In this document: positions 11,044-22,933 of the stretch, in pieces | Layout: each line of letters opens with the position of its first letter | Numbering within the stretch: position 1 is the first letter of the stretch | DNA from: Juglans regia | Taxonomy: Eukaryota; Streptophyta; Magnoliopsida; Fagales; Juglandaceae | Direction of reading: 5' to 3' | NCBI RefSeq assembly: GCF_001411555.2 | Contig: NC_049916.1 | Span: forward strand, 7,219,889 to 7,283,888 | Length of the DNA stretch: 64,000 nt | The notes under the pieces: model-generated | Seen by the model: only the letters and a program-made list of their open reading frames with translations | The model's database searches: none | Told to the model about the DNA's origin: nothing | Position numbers and translations under genes: made by a program

Positions 11044-12689
11044 GTGAAAATCTGAGGGTAGTTTTCTTCTTCATTAATATTGTGTATGGTTGAGTCTTTA
11101 ATGCTAGAAATTCAAGGAGGAAACGAGGAGTTCTGTAGTATCTTTGGTCTGTTATAAGCTTTTGTTCGCTTTTTCACCTTGTATTAGAATGAGAGTATAA
11201 CTCTAGCCTTTTCAGTAATGGCGTCAGGGACAGTTTAGCAATGCTGATTGCTGAGACCGATAAAAATAAAAAGAAAAAGGAAGATGGTGAGCAGGCTAGT
11301 GTTAATGCTCTTGTTTCTTTTGCAGTCTTTTTCTTAATTCTGTACGTTCTGTTAAAATTAATCTTATTGAATTTAATGTGTAGTTAATCTTTTTTCATCT
11401 ACTTCTCTTAGTTCTTTAGCCAAAAATCTAGCTATAGGCAAGCATTTCATTAAGCTTGAGAAACTAGCTGCTGACCCTGTCATAATTTCCTTGACAGTGT
11501 TATTTCTTTGGTTCTCTAGTATGGGTTAAGGAGATTCTGGGGTACTGGCATTTATCCGGTTGTGACGACGTCTTTCTTATGACTGATAAACCTCAAGCTA
11601 AGATATATAGGCAACTTCCACAGAACGAAGAGGAGCGCCCATATCCATCTCTCTCTCTCTCTCTCTCATTTTCATTGTTATGGATTGACATCAGTACCCA
11701 AAAAGGAAACAAAAACAAAGTGGAAACATGTCTGAATTGAGATATAATTTATATACCAAGAGGAGAGGGTCAAATCGGATTGCTTAATTTATTCCTGAAA
11801 TGAAAAAAGGATTCTTTATAGGTATAGGTGGGTAATTTATATAGAGTTCTGATTATTAGTAGTTTGGAATGTTCATTATTCATTTCATGATCTTAATTTT
11901 TACTTAAACCCCTACATCCATCGTCGATACAAAGGGTCGAGCAAAAATCCATTTCCGAAAAACTTGATTCAAACGACCTCGAGAATATATAAATGACCTC
12001 GAGATGAGTCAGTGTTAGCTGTGATACTCTGTAAGCCAAGAGTGTAACACATTCTGTGAGCCAGTGCCTGCTGGCTGGCCTGTTTTAAATATATATAAAT
12101 GCCTGGATATACGTAGGTAGGGCTGTTTTTGTTGAGTATTCCCAGAAGTCACGTTCTGTTTTTGACTTAAATGTACCCATGATCTCTCTTCATCTTTCGT
12201 TTTTGTCGTCCTTTCTGAAATAGAGGATGCATGTCTCAAGGTGCCAACACGCTTTCTCCAGATTTTAGACACTGCAACGTAACCCCAGCATGCATATATT
12301 TAATTAACAGATCGACAACCTCTCGCTCTACGTACCTAGTACTCTACCCTTTATTGTGTTTCTGTGTCTTTTCTTGAGTACCATTCATTTTTTTTAATAA
12401 TGTAATTAAACTGCAATATTAATATACCATCTTGCAGATAGAGACAGTTGAATTCACTTTTTTTTTTGGTTTTTTCTTCATCGATCTGTCTGTCTCTCGA
12501 AATATAGTATTTTTTTCGTCGATCTCAGTCTGATCACCTACGGGCAAAACAAATGACTCCACGAAGTCACTAAGGTCATGAGATCCACAAAGATAGAAGC
12601 TGCATGCATGAGTAGAAACTTCATTAGAATAAGCGTTGGCAACTCAAATCGAGAAAAATATAAGAAATGGCCGAAGAAGCTAAGGGTTG
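11044..12689. other. CLE 3' region and intergenic sequence
   Basis: Begins with the probable 3' UTR of the CLE gene, then non-coding sequence. Contains a (TC)10 microsatellite at 11648-11667 and short T runs near 12390 and 12460. No second exon is needed for the CLE gene, and no other coding family is recognisable. Confidence 0.5.
11648..11667 (+). repeat. (TC)10 microsatellite
   Basis: Perfect TC dinucleotide run of 20 bp downstream of the CLE gene. Confidence 0.9.
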
Positions 12690-13960
12690 GTTTTAAGATG
12701 GTTTGTACGATGAAAAGTTTAAAAAAATATTATTATAATATTATTTTTTAATATAAATTATTATTTTAAGATTTGAAAAGTTGAATTGAAATTAAAAAAA
12801 TTGAATTATTTATTATATTTTATGTAAAAATTTAAACAAATTATAAAAATAAAATGAAATGAAATATTTTCTAATTTAAACAGAACTATAAAAAAGGAGA
12901 GGAATCGATATTTCTGTCCTATTTTAAAGATTGTTTGGAAGAAGTAAGCTGAGATCATCAAATTAATTAGAAGAAACGAAAGGTTGTTTCATTTCAAATG
13001 AACATGATGCAGAAATGAATGTTGGCTTGGGCAAGCCCAGGGGCCATTTATGGAGCTTATATATGTGTTGAGTTAAAGCGGGAGTCTTTAATAATTACAG
13101 TACTGCAAGTACTTCTCTCTCTCTCCCTTCCATAAAAACTCTAGTTTATTGCTTCCACACACCTCAAGCATTTGCTGGCTTGCACCTCCTGGTTTTTTTC
13201 ATCCCCTATAAATATAGATGGTAAACTTTTAAATAAATAAAAATTTTATATTTATAATATAATAATCTCAAAAAATATTTTTAGATTTGTATAGTTCTTT
13301 TCATATTTGAAAAGAATAATAGATTTATTGTAGTTTATAGTTTTGATGAAAACAATTTAACTAATTCAATGTAGAATAAATATGAATGATATTTATTAAA
13401 TTTAAAGATGAAAAGATATTTAGTTAATCTAATGCCAATGCTCTAAGTTTGACCCCAATAAAAACAATATAGACTCCAAGTTGGTTGGAAGATGAAATAA
13501 CACTGCTTCGTAAGATTAGATGAAATAAAATTAGTTAAGATTAAAATTAAAAGTTAAATAAAATATTATTAAAATTTATTTTTAATATTATTTTTATTTT
13601 TAAATTTGAAAAAATTAAATTATTTATTTTATTTTATATGAAAATTTTAAAAAATTGTAATGATTAAATATGATGAGATGAGATAAGTTGAGAGAAATTG
13701 TAAAAATAAACGAGGTGATTATGTTTGAACGTTAAGTTAAGTTGTGAATAATAATATTTTGTGTGTTTTATTGAGATGATTTTAACTTTTTAAATTAAAA
13801 TATATGAAATAGGTTGATATTTGTTTAAATTTTTTATAAAAAATTAAAATAATAAAAAATTTTATAAAAAATTAATTTAAAATAAATTGATATGAGATGA
13901 ACATCTAAAATTTTGATTTTTTTTTATTTAAAAAACGAAACAACACATTTAGCACCAAGC
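12690..13960. mobile_element. Cluster of AT-rich MITE-like copies
   Basis: Three blocks (about 12690-12895, 13490-13710 and 13715-13960) share the motifs TTTGAAAA(A)GTTGAATT, AATTATTTATT and GATGAGATGAGATAAGTTGAGA with copies at 27.2 kb and 36.7 kb. Individual ends are eroded, so the borders are approximate. No coding potential. Confidence 0.35.
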
Positions 13961-14159
13961 AAGGGTCTTGTAATTCGCAATATGCCTTTTACAATGAGTT
14001 TTTTTTTTTTTCCCCCCCTCTCCCGTCGTTATGTTGTCGTTATATGTTCATTAATTGCTATTTAAAACTAGCGAATTAGCGACGACTTGTAGTTGATTAA
14101 CTCTTTTTGAACGTTAAGTTAAGTTGTAACCAAGGAATTAGCCTGTGCATATGAATCTA

Positions 14160-15115
14160 TGACCCAGAAATCTGAGCAACCCGCCCGACCTGGAATATGA
14201 CGGGTTACTAATGATCGGTTCACCAACCCGATAAAAACAACGGGTTTGAGTTTTGGTGTTAAATCGACCAATAAAAGCAACTTCTCAGTTCTCTCAAACC
14301 CTAGTCTCTAAGACTCCAAGTACCATGCGGGCGGCGATGTCGTTCTGCAACTTGAAAATATTCAATCCATTTAAAATGCGTGAGGGTAGAGAAATAGGGG
14401 ATAAACTCTGTAAGGGGAGTTCACATCATTGGAGGGAGGGAGGGAGGGCCTGGAGAAGATTAGTCCTAAAATTGGATGGAAGATTGTTGCACCCGATTTG
14501 ATAGATCCAATTCTTGGAGTGAAGATAAACCTCTGAGATCGATGGCATTCTCCGCTACAGACAAGTTGCAGTTATTGAGAGCTAGTTTTCCCAAAGAAGA
14601 AAATCCAACCACTGAAGCTCGTACCAAATTCAGCTCGGGTCGTTGGCACAAAATCATTGATGGATTTAGAGAGATACAGAGAATCACCGAGACGGACATT
14701 GGCATAGAATCTATTCTTCTTCGACAGAGAAAATTAAAACTAGGTAAAAAGTTCATATGGAAAAACCAGCTCATTGATTTTGCTTGTTTATTGGGTTTCT
14801 GGGTTTCCATTTGTTATAGATCTCGTTGTTGGAGGATTTGTTGGGGGTATTTGTTGTTTTCGATACATTTTTTCCTGTCTATAGATCTCGTGTTTGGGAA
14901 TTTTTATCTGTAAAAAATGGGTAAAAACAAGGTGCTCTGCCGATGAAGAAGAAAGAGTAGTATTTTTTTTTTTTAAAGACGAGGTCAGGTCATACGGGTT
15001 CGACCCGAGTTTGTTTTGATGGGTCAGTTCTGATCGGGTTGGTACCTTAAATAGTGGTATTAGGGTCGGGTCGGGCACAAACCCTGTATTTTCAGCTCGG
15101 GTTGCAGGCCTAACA
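14160..15115. mobile_element. Possible hAT- or Pack-type element carrying an LRR gene fragment
   Basis: The left side has GCAACCCGCCCGACCTGG and ACCAACCCGA blocks. The right side has the inverse order (GGTCGGGTCGGGCA, GGGTTGCAGGCCTAA), so CCCGACCC-rich ends point inward on both sides. Such ends are common in plant hAT-derived non-autonomous elements. No matching target duplication is visible. The interior holds a disease-resistance-type LRR fragment (14465-14640, minus). Gene capture is an inference. Confidence 0.35.
14465..14640 (-). pseudogene. Fragment of a resistance-gene LRR region (TNL-like)
   Basis: The minus-strand translation reads SLGKLALNNCNLSVAENAID followed by LRGLSSLQELDLSN. 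This has the LxxLxLxxCNL..GLSSLxxLDLS pattern of LRRs in TIR-NBS-LRR proteins. Only about two repeats remain; no NB-ARC or TIR domain is near. The reading continues without homology on both sides. Probably captured or relic sequence. Confidence 0.5.
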
Positions 15116-15890
15116 GCAACGTAGTCTTTAACAAAAGATCAGTTCAAGTTATCATTATAAATAAATGAATTTGTCACTGATTTTTACAATTTGTTATAGA
15201 ATTTCATTTTACAAACCAATGTGAGGTAGATACATTCCACATGACCATTGATATTACATGGTTTAATTTATAAAAAATATTTAAAATTTAATATTTACAA
15301 ATTAAATCTTTTACTACATAAATAGTGTGCAGGCACTATAAGAAATACAATTTTTTGCGACGAAATTATTTCCAATCCCAAATATAGTGTAAATTTGTGG
15401 CGACATATGTCATCGCAAATGTGGGAAACTTTTGCCGCAAAAGACTTAGAATATGGTAGGAAAAAATCAATATTTCCATTGTGATGCCCCAATCTCCGCT
15501 TCGAATTTGACAAAGACTTAAAGCTTCAGGACATGTAATATAATGTTATATATATATTTGTTCATGATAAATAATATGCAATAGACATAGCATGCTTCTA
15601 TTAGTATGCAATAATTGCAACGCAATTTATTTTTGTTCAATCATAAGTTGCACTAGAATAGACTAAATCTCAAAATATTTTTTTATAACATTAATGCATG
15701 AGTTGGTTCAACATCCATCAAAACATAAGCTTGACTCAAAAGAAACATAGTACTAGAGTAGAAATTCCTTAGTTACAGCTGATTACATAGTTTTTAACTA
15801 CAGAATGAGTACATAGTTTTTAACTACAGAATGAGCCGCTCACGCAGCTCAGCTATTAACAATAAGATAACATATTTACCTCCAGACTTA

Positions 15891-17078
15891 GGCTATGTTT
15901 GGGTACCAAACATTCCTCAACACTTTTAAAGTATTTTCGTATTTTTGAAAATATTTCACATGCCAAACAACTTAAAATACTCTCAATGGGACCCACAAAC
16001 CTATTTCAATCTCTACTCATAACTATTCACAAATATTTTATAATACTTATCACTATTATATATAAATAAAAAATAAAATCACTATAATATATAAATAAAA
16101 AATATTTATAACTATTATATATAAATAAAAAATAAAATCTCTGTAATATATAAATAAAAAATAAAATCACTATAATATTTATCACTATTAAATATAAAAA
16201 AAAATTATTATAATATATAAATAAAAAAAATCACTATAATATATAAATAAAAAATAAAATCACTATAATATATAAATAAAAAATATTTACCCTTATTATA
16301 TATAAATAAAAAATAAAATCGCTATAATATATAAATAAAAAATAAAATCACTATAATATATAAATAAAAAATAAAATCACTATAATATATAAATAAAAAA
16401 TATTTATCACTATTATATATAAATAAAAAATAAAATCACTATAATATATAAATAAAAAATAAAATCACTATAATATATAAATAAAAAATAAAATCACTAT
16501 AATATTTATCACTATTAAATATAAATCATTATAATATATAAATAAATAAAAATCACTATAATATATAAATAAAAAATAAAATCATTATAATATTTATCAC
16601 TATTAATTATAAATAAAAAATAAAATCATTATAATATATAAATAAAAAATAAAATCACTTTAATATATAAATAAAAATAAAATCACTATTATATATAAAT
16701 AAAAAATAAAATCACTATTATATATATAAATAAAATCATTATAATATTTATTACTATTATATATAAATTAAAAATAAAATCATTATAATATTTATCATTA
16801 TTATATATAAAAGTAAAATAAAATCACTACAATATTTATTAATATTAAAAAATCACTATAATAAAATCATTATAATATTTATTACTAAAAATAAAATCAC
16901 TATAATATTTATGGAACCAACACATTTTTCAACTACCTACTCAAAAGTCAACAACTCAACATACTTTACACATCTAAACAACTCAAAATACTCTCAATGA
17001 GACTCACAAACTCACTCCAATCTCTACTCATAACTATTCACAAATATTCTCAACACTTCTCAACACCCAAACGTACCC
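15891..17078. mobile_element. Tourist-like MITE expanded by an internal minisatellite
   Basis: Left end GGCTATGTTTGGGTACCAAA and inverse right end GGGTACGTTTGGGTGTTGAG are flanked on both sides by TTA (15888-15890, 17079-17081), as in Tourist/PIF-Harbinger insertions. The two arms share a direct repeat of about 70 bp containing ATACTCTCAATG and TCTCTACTCATAACTATTCA (15967-16037 and 16975-17047). Between them lies a minisatellite of about 850 bp, so the element is about 1.2 kb. No coding potential. Confidence 0.65.
16045..16900. repeat. AT-rich minisatellite, ~28-bp unit
   Basis: About 25-30 imperfect copies of a unit like AAAATAAAATCACTATAATA followed by TATAAATA. Longer higher-order blocks (with ATATTTATCACTATTA variants) recur within it. 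The array is confined to the interior of the Tourist-like element. Confidence 0.9.
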
Positions 17079-18070
17079 TTAGCCTCTCGCTAATCAATCT
17101 TGTTGAGGCTGGTTCGTCTGTCTTCATATTTAATAGATATAACTTCATATTTAATCTGTCTAAAGCTTCGCTTGTGCAGCAGAACCATCGCTCGAATGAG
17201 CGATCTGTACAGGCATTTTTTCAATAGAAATTAAGCCACCTCTCAACATCATCAATTTGAGAAAAATAGAGAATTGGACGATATAAATCGAACTTGAGAT
17301 TTTGCTGGTAGGATCATGAAGGGAAAAAATAAAAAAACCTTGATAAAAAGCGAAATCTTCCAACCTGTCGTCCAAGCACACTACAAATGGACCTCTGGAT
17401 GTTCGTTGCCCGCTTTTGGATCATTTTCCATCATACAAAGTCACTTAAAAGGGAAAATCATTTCAATTCTAATCGAAAAGAACTTTGCAAAAATTAAAAA
17501 TTTAACCACCATCGATGTTTGAGATAAACCGCAGCCAAAGTTGTCCAATGCCATTGAAAAGGCAAGAGAGAGACTTACCGTTGAAATGAAGATCTTGCCT
17601 CGACGAGAAGCAAGTTCGGTAAGGGCTTTTGTTGGGAGAAATAGAAATATCAATAAACAGACGTAGGGTTAGATCGAGAAGGGAATGTTGAAGATTAGAA
17701 AAGAAAACGTCCAAAATATCCCTGACAGAATATAGGAATGGGCTAAAGGTTATTGTGGTGGATGATTATATTATCGTCATAATAGTAGTATTTTTGTGGG
17801 AAATTAGTCGATGCACTAAAGGTATAGCACTTGTGACGATTTTATCGTCAGAAAAGATAAAAAAATCGCCGTAATAACCAAAGGCACTGTTCATTTTATA
17901 GAATCAGTGTAATTAGAGATGGAATTTATCAGCGACATAAAAATCGTCGCTATTGCATACTATTTGTGGCGATTTTTTTTGCAGCATGGATGAAATTAAT
18001 GTAATATAGGGTTTTTCTTGTAGTGGGATAAAATTTTTTTGTATCATTTATAATATTTTCTTTGTAAATA

Positions 18071-18410
18071 TGTTATGTTCAGTTCATCGACAGGAAGCAA
18101 GCTCGAGCTGAAGAGAAGCGAGGTGTTCATTTGTTCAAGCAGCAGTGAATTAGTTAGTTAGTTAGTTAGTCACGTGATATGTATGTGTTCCTTTATAACA
18201 TTAATGTACCTTTGTATCCCTACTTACTTATTGCACATTACCATAATACCCCCTTGTAGCCGTTGTTAATCATCATAAGGCTTCTATAAATACTGAAGCC
18301 TTCCTTCCTTTGTAAACATTGAATAGTAAAGTGAATTGAAGTGGAGGTTTCTGATCCCTCGAAGATCAGTAATTCAAGTTGTTTGATCTCAGTTTTAGTC
18401 TGTTGTTACA
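18071..18410 (+). repeat. 5' LTR of the Ty3 element
   Basis: Starts TGTTATG and ends TGTTACA. Contains (TTAG)n next to CACGTGA (18150-18178) and a TATAAATA box at 18285-18292. It differs from the 3' LTR at only two sites, both transitions (GAGCTG/GAACTG and ATGTATG/ATGCATG). Confidence 0.97.
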
Positions 18411-18412
18411 AT

Positions 18413-18424
18413 TGGCATCAGAGC
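18413..18424 (+). other. Primer-binding site, initiator tRNA-Met type
   Basis: TGGCATCAGAGC begins 2 bp after the 5' LTR. It differs at one position from the common plant motif TGGTATCAGAGC. Confidence 0.8.
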
Positions 18425-18491
18425 CCTTCGAAATTCTGGGCACAAACACTACATTTTTTTTTCTTTCTTTCTTCTTCTCCTTACTATTACC

Positions 18492-21400
18492 ATGGCAGAA
18501 GGCACACAGTCCAAAGAATTAGAGAAGCTTGTTCTTGGGTTGAAGCAAAATCAAGAACTCCAAGACCAGAGAATTGCAGATCAGCAGAGTGTTTTGGAAG
18601 GACTGAATTCAAAGATGGATATTTTGTTGGAAACACTGAATGGAGGTAGAAGTGATCGAAATGGAAAGGGCTCACATATGGATGGGGGTCACATTGGCAA
18701 CACCTCTATGAATTCTGGCATGCAGTTTCGTAGCATTAAATTAGATTTTCCAAGGTTTCATGGTGATGACCCATCGGGATGGATCTATAAGGCAAATCAT
18801 TATTTTGCCTTACACCCCATGCCAGATGGACAAAAGATTCTGATGGCCTCGTTTTATATGGAGGGAAATGCCTTGGTTTGGTTTCAAGATGCTGAGGAGA
18901 CTGATTCTTTCAATTCTTGGCATTCTTTTATTAAGGCTGTTTAGTCTAGATTTGGCAGCTCTTCTTATGATGACCCTATGGAGGCCATTACAAGGTTAAG
19001 GCAAACTTCTACAGTTAGTGCCTACAAAACCCAATTTGAGGTCCTTTTTAATCGATTGAAAGGTCTATCTGAAAATTATAAACTTTCTTGCTTCTTGAGT
19101 GGCCTTAGGGATGAAATACGACTCCCTGTGAGAATGTTGCACCCTCAGTCCTTAAATACTGCTTTTGGATTAGCCAAGATCCAAGAGGAGTATATTACCA
19201 GTACTAGGAGCAACAATAGACCCCATTTCCCTTGTCATTCTGCTCCCAATGAGGTCAACCACTCACTTCTTGGTAACTCCATACGGAAAGAAGGAAATTC
19301 TGGTCCCAAGCCCACCACCTTCAAAACCTCAGTTCCTTTTCAGAAACTCACACCAGCAGAAATGAAAGCAAAAAGAGAAAAAGGAATCTGTTACTTCTGT
19401 GAGGATAAGTGGCAACCTGGTCATAAGTGTAATAAGGCCAAGTTCTTTGAAATGGCAGGATTAGAATGGTTACAAGATTCTGAGAAGGAAGAGGCTGGTC
19501 CACAAGAGTCACAGGAAACTAATGAACCTGTGGAGGTCGAGACTGAGGTACCTGAGATCTCATTCCATGCAATAGCAGGCTGTATAAGCCCGAAAACTAT
19601 GAGAGTACATGGCAAAATCAAGAACTGCTTAGTTATAGTTTTGGTTGACACTGGTAGCACACACAACTTCCTTGATCCTATGATAGCAAGAAAGATGGGG
19701 TTAGCTGTCAAGCAAGGTGGTCAGATTACAGTAAGGGTAGCCAATGGGGAAAGCATGAATGGTGAAGGTCTGGTCCAACAATTACAGTTTCAGATGCAAG
19801 GCCATAATTTCACAACTGATTTCTTCCTTCTACCATTGGGAGGTTGTGATGTGGTGGTTGGCATGCAATGGTTAAGAACCTTAGGTCCTGTTTTATGGGA
19901 TTTTAACAACCTCACAATGACCTTCACCAGTGGCAAGGGTTCTGTCACATTGTTGGGCTTGAGCTCTAGCAAGCCTGAGTTTGTGGAAGATGTTCAGATT
20001 TGCCAACTCACTATGGTGGAAAGGAAGGGAATGCTACTTCAGCTAGTGCACAACGAGACAACTCAAGCAATAGGCAGCTATGCTGCTGACATTGAGGCAG
20101 TATTGGCTAAATATGACCATGTCTTTGCTGAACCAAAGGGATTGCCTCCAAGAAGGTCTAGGGATCATCAAATAAACCTTAAAGAGGGCACCATGCCAAT
20201 CTCTGCTCGACCTTACAGGTATCCTTTTTTCCAAAAAACTGAAATAGAAAAAATAGTAAAAGAATTGTTGGCTGCTGGAGTCATAAGGAGCAGCCAATCC
20301 CCCTTCTCATCACCTGTCCTCTTGGTAAGAAAATCTGATGGCTCATGGCGCATGTGTATAGATTATAGGGGCTTAAACAGAGAAACAATTAAACACAAAT
20401 TTCCCATTCCTGTCATTGATGAACTTTTGGATGAATTGCATGGAGCCTCGATATTCTCTAAGATAGACCTTAGATCTGGGTACCACCAGATCCTTATGAA
20501 GGAAGAGGACATTGAAAAAACAGCATTTAGAACACATCAATGGCAGTATGAGTTTCTGGTTATGCCATTTGGCTTGACCAATGCTCCTGCCACTTTCCAA
20601 TCCTTAATGAATGAGGTCTTTCAACCTTTTTTAAGGAAGTTTGTTATTGTTTTTTTTTTATGATATTTTAATCTATAGCAAATCACTAACAGATCATGTA
20701 GAACATCTTTCTATAGTATTAGATACTTTGGCACAACATACTCTCTTTGCAAAAAAGAATAAGTGCAGGTTTGCTTGTGAGGAAATTGAGTATTTGGGCC
20801 ACTTAGTCTCTGCACAGGGTGTCAAGGCAGATCCAACCAAGATCCAAGCAATGCTCGAGTGGCCTCTACCAAAATCTCTCAAGTCATTAAGAGGATTTCT
20901 TGGTCTAACTGGTTATTACAGAAAATTTGTCAAAGGGTATGGCTCCATTGCTGCCCCATTGACAAATTTGCTAAAGAAAGATGCTTTTCACTGGGGAAAT
21001 GAAGCTACCACAGCATTTGCAGATCTCAAAAAGGCTGTGACAAACCCACCTGTCTTGGCCTTACCAGATTTTTCCAAGCCCTTTGTGTTGGAATGTGATG
21101 CTTCTGGTCGAGGCATTGGTGCTGTCTTGAGTCAGAATGGAAGGCCCTTAGCATTCTTGAGTCAAGCATTGAAGGGAAAAGCATTGGATTTATCTACCTA
21201 TGAAAAAGAATTTCTGGCAATAGTAGTAGCTGTGAAGAAATGGAGGCCATATCTGTTGGGTGCTGAGTTTGTCATAAAAACAGATCAACAAAGCTTAAAG
21301 TTCCTCTTGGAACAAAAGATAGGAACTCCATCCCAACAAAAATGGATTACCAAGTTGCTTGGCTATGATTTCACAATTGAGTATAAGCATGGTAAGGATA

Positions 21401-22920
21401 ATGTGGCAGAAGATAGTCTTTCGAGAAGAGAAGAAGTAAAGGAAGAATCTGCTGACATGATGGCCATCACAGTTCTTGATCCCCTTTGGTTAGAACAGTT
21501 GAGACATTCTTACTTGGAGGATGCAGAAATTTCAGCTATTTGTCAAAAACTCCAAGAAGGCAAGCTTTCTGACAAGAAGTTTGAAGTCATAAATGGGTTG
21601 TTATTTAAGAAAGGTAAGATCTTCTTGTCATCTTCATCCCCTATGAAGGATCAAGTCTTATAGTTTATCCATAGCAGTGCCTTTGGGGGCCATTCGGGTT
21701 ACCATAAAGCACTCCATCGAGCCAGGGCAGATTTTATATGGAGTGGCATGAGGAGAGACATTAAGCAATTCATCAAGGAATGCCAAGTTTGCCAAAGGTG
21801 TAAAACAGAAAATTTACAACCTGCTGGGTTATTGCAGCCCTTGCCACTTCCCAGCAAATCTTGGAGTGACATCTCCATGGATTTTATTGATTCCTTGCCA
21901 TGTTCACAAGGGTTTTCTGTTATATTGGTGGTCGTAGATAGGCTCACCAAGTATGCACATTTTTTACCTTTATCTCACCCATATACAGCTGCATCAGTAG
22001 CTGCTGTTTTTACATCCCAGGTATTCAAGTTACATGGCTTGCCATCAACCATTGTAACTGATAGGGATGTTGTTTTCACCAGTAATTTTTGGAGAGAGTT
22101 GTTTAAAGTGCAAGGGACTAAATTGCACTTCACATCTGCTTACCATCCACAATCAGATAGGCAAACTGAAGTGGTTAACAAATGTGTGCAACAATATCTG
22201 AGATGCTTTGTTAGTGAAAGACCCAAACAGTGGGTGCATTGGCTCCCTTGGGCTGAGTGGTGGTATAACACCTCAGTCCACTCTTCCACAAAAATGACAC
22301 CATTCGAGGCATTATATGGAATATCTCCTCCAACTTTAATTCAGTATGCTGAGGGGACTACTCAAAATGAAGCCGTGGGCAGAGAGTTAAAGTCGAGAGA
22401 TGAGATACTAATGTTGTTAAAAAAGAACTTGATGGCTGCACAGGTTACTATGAAGCAACAATATGATAAACATCACATTCAGAGGAAGTTTAAGGTGGGT
22501 GATTTAGTCTATTTGAAAATGCATAAGTATAAACAACAGACTGTTAGTCAAGCCAGCAGATCAAAGTTAGCTGCCAGGTACTGTGGTCCATTCAGAATTG
22601 TGGAATGCATTGGAGAGGTAGCTTATAGACTTGAATTACCACCAAGCTCATCAGTCCATCCCGTGTTCCATGTATCAAGACTCAAACAATACATTGGCCC
22701 CGATTCACAGATCTCTCCTGTATTACCCTTGGTGGATTCTCATGGGAATTTTAAGGTGGAACCTGAAGCTATTCTGGACAGGCGCATGTCTGCTGTGAAT
22801 AATAAACCCTTTATCGAGCTATTAGTGAAATGGCGTGGTATGGATGAAGTAAATTCCACTTGGGAACCTGTTGAGCAGCTACGGATTCATTATCCTGACC
22901 TTGTGGGCAATGTCTTTTGA
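18492..22920 (+). pseudogene. Ty3 gag-pol polyprotein with chromodomain, three lesions
   Basis: Starts at the ATG in ACCATGGCAG. Order: gag core (LDFPRFHGDDPSGWIYKA), variant zinc knuckle [14 protein letters not shown] (about 19390-19431), protease DTGS (about 19648), RT (MCIDYRGLN, about 20352), RNase H (ECDASG, about 21090), integrase HHCC finger (about 21668-21810), catalytic D-D-E (FIDSLP, TDRD, QTEV), and a C-terminal chromodomain (LLVKWRG..STWEP). Lesions: TAG at 18942-18944 inside the gag core; a +1 frame change in the ten-T run at 20650-20659 that also removes one aspartate of the RT active-site pair; TAG at 21661-21663 between RNase H and integrase. The first stop is mid-gag, so programmed readthrough is unlikely. 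A full polyprotein cannot be made. Confidence 0.93.
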
Positions 22921-22932
22921 AGAGGAAGGCAG
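22919..22932 (+). other. Polypurine tract of the Ty3 element
   Basis: GAAGAGGAAGGCAG, one base before the 3' LTR. It overlaps the last two bases of the pol stop codon. Confidence 0.8.
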
Positions 22933-22933
22933 T

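Larger units (their letters stand above)
15334..18025. mobile_element. CACTA (En/Spm) element A, non-autonomous
   Basis: The left end CACTATAAGAAATACAATTT and the inverse of the right end CACTACAAGAAAAACCCTAT form CACTA-type terminal inverted repeats. Subterminal regions carry motifs in both orientations, such as GCGACGAAATT, TGGCGACATATGTCATCGC, GACGATTTTATCGTC and ATCGCCACAAAT. This is the typical arrangement of transposase-binding sites in CACTA elements. The 3-bp flanks (AGG and GGA) do not match. The interior lacks a transposase and is largely a secondary Tourist-like insertion (15891-17078). Motifs AATCGCCACAAA are shared with element B at 29.6 kb. Confidence 0.65.

Noticed and set aside
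12015..12272. 85-codon minus-strand open frame downstream of the CLE gene
   Set aside because: No family, no promoter, and composition like the surrounding non-coding DNA.
16045..16900. CRISPR-like array
   Set aside because: Units are contiguous AT-rich tandem repeats without unique spacers, in plant DNA.
18942..18944. TAG as a programmed gag-pol readthrough signal
   Set aside because: It lies in the middle of the gag core domain, well before the zinc knuckle and protease, so it is a lesion.
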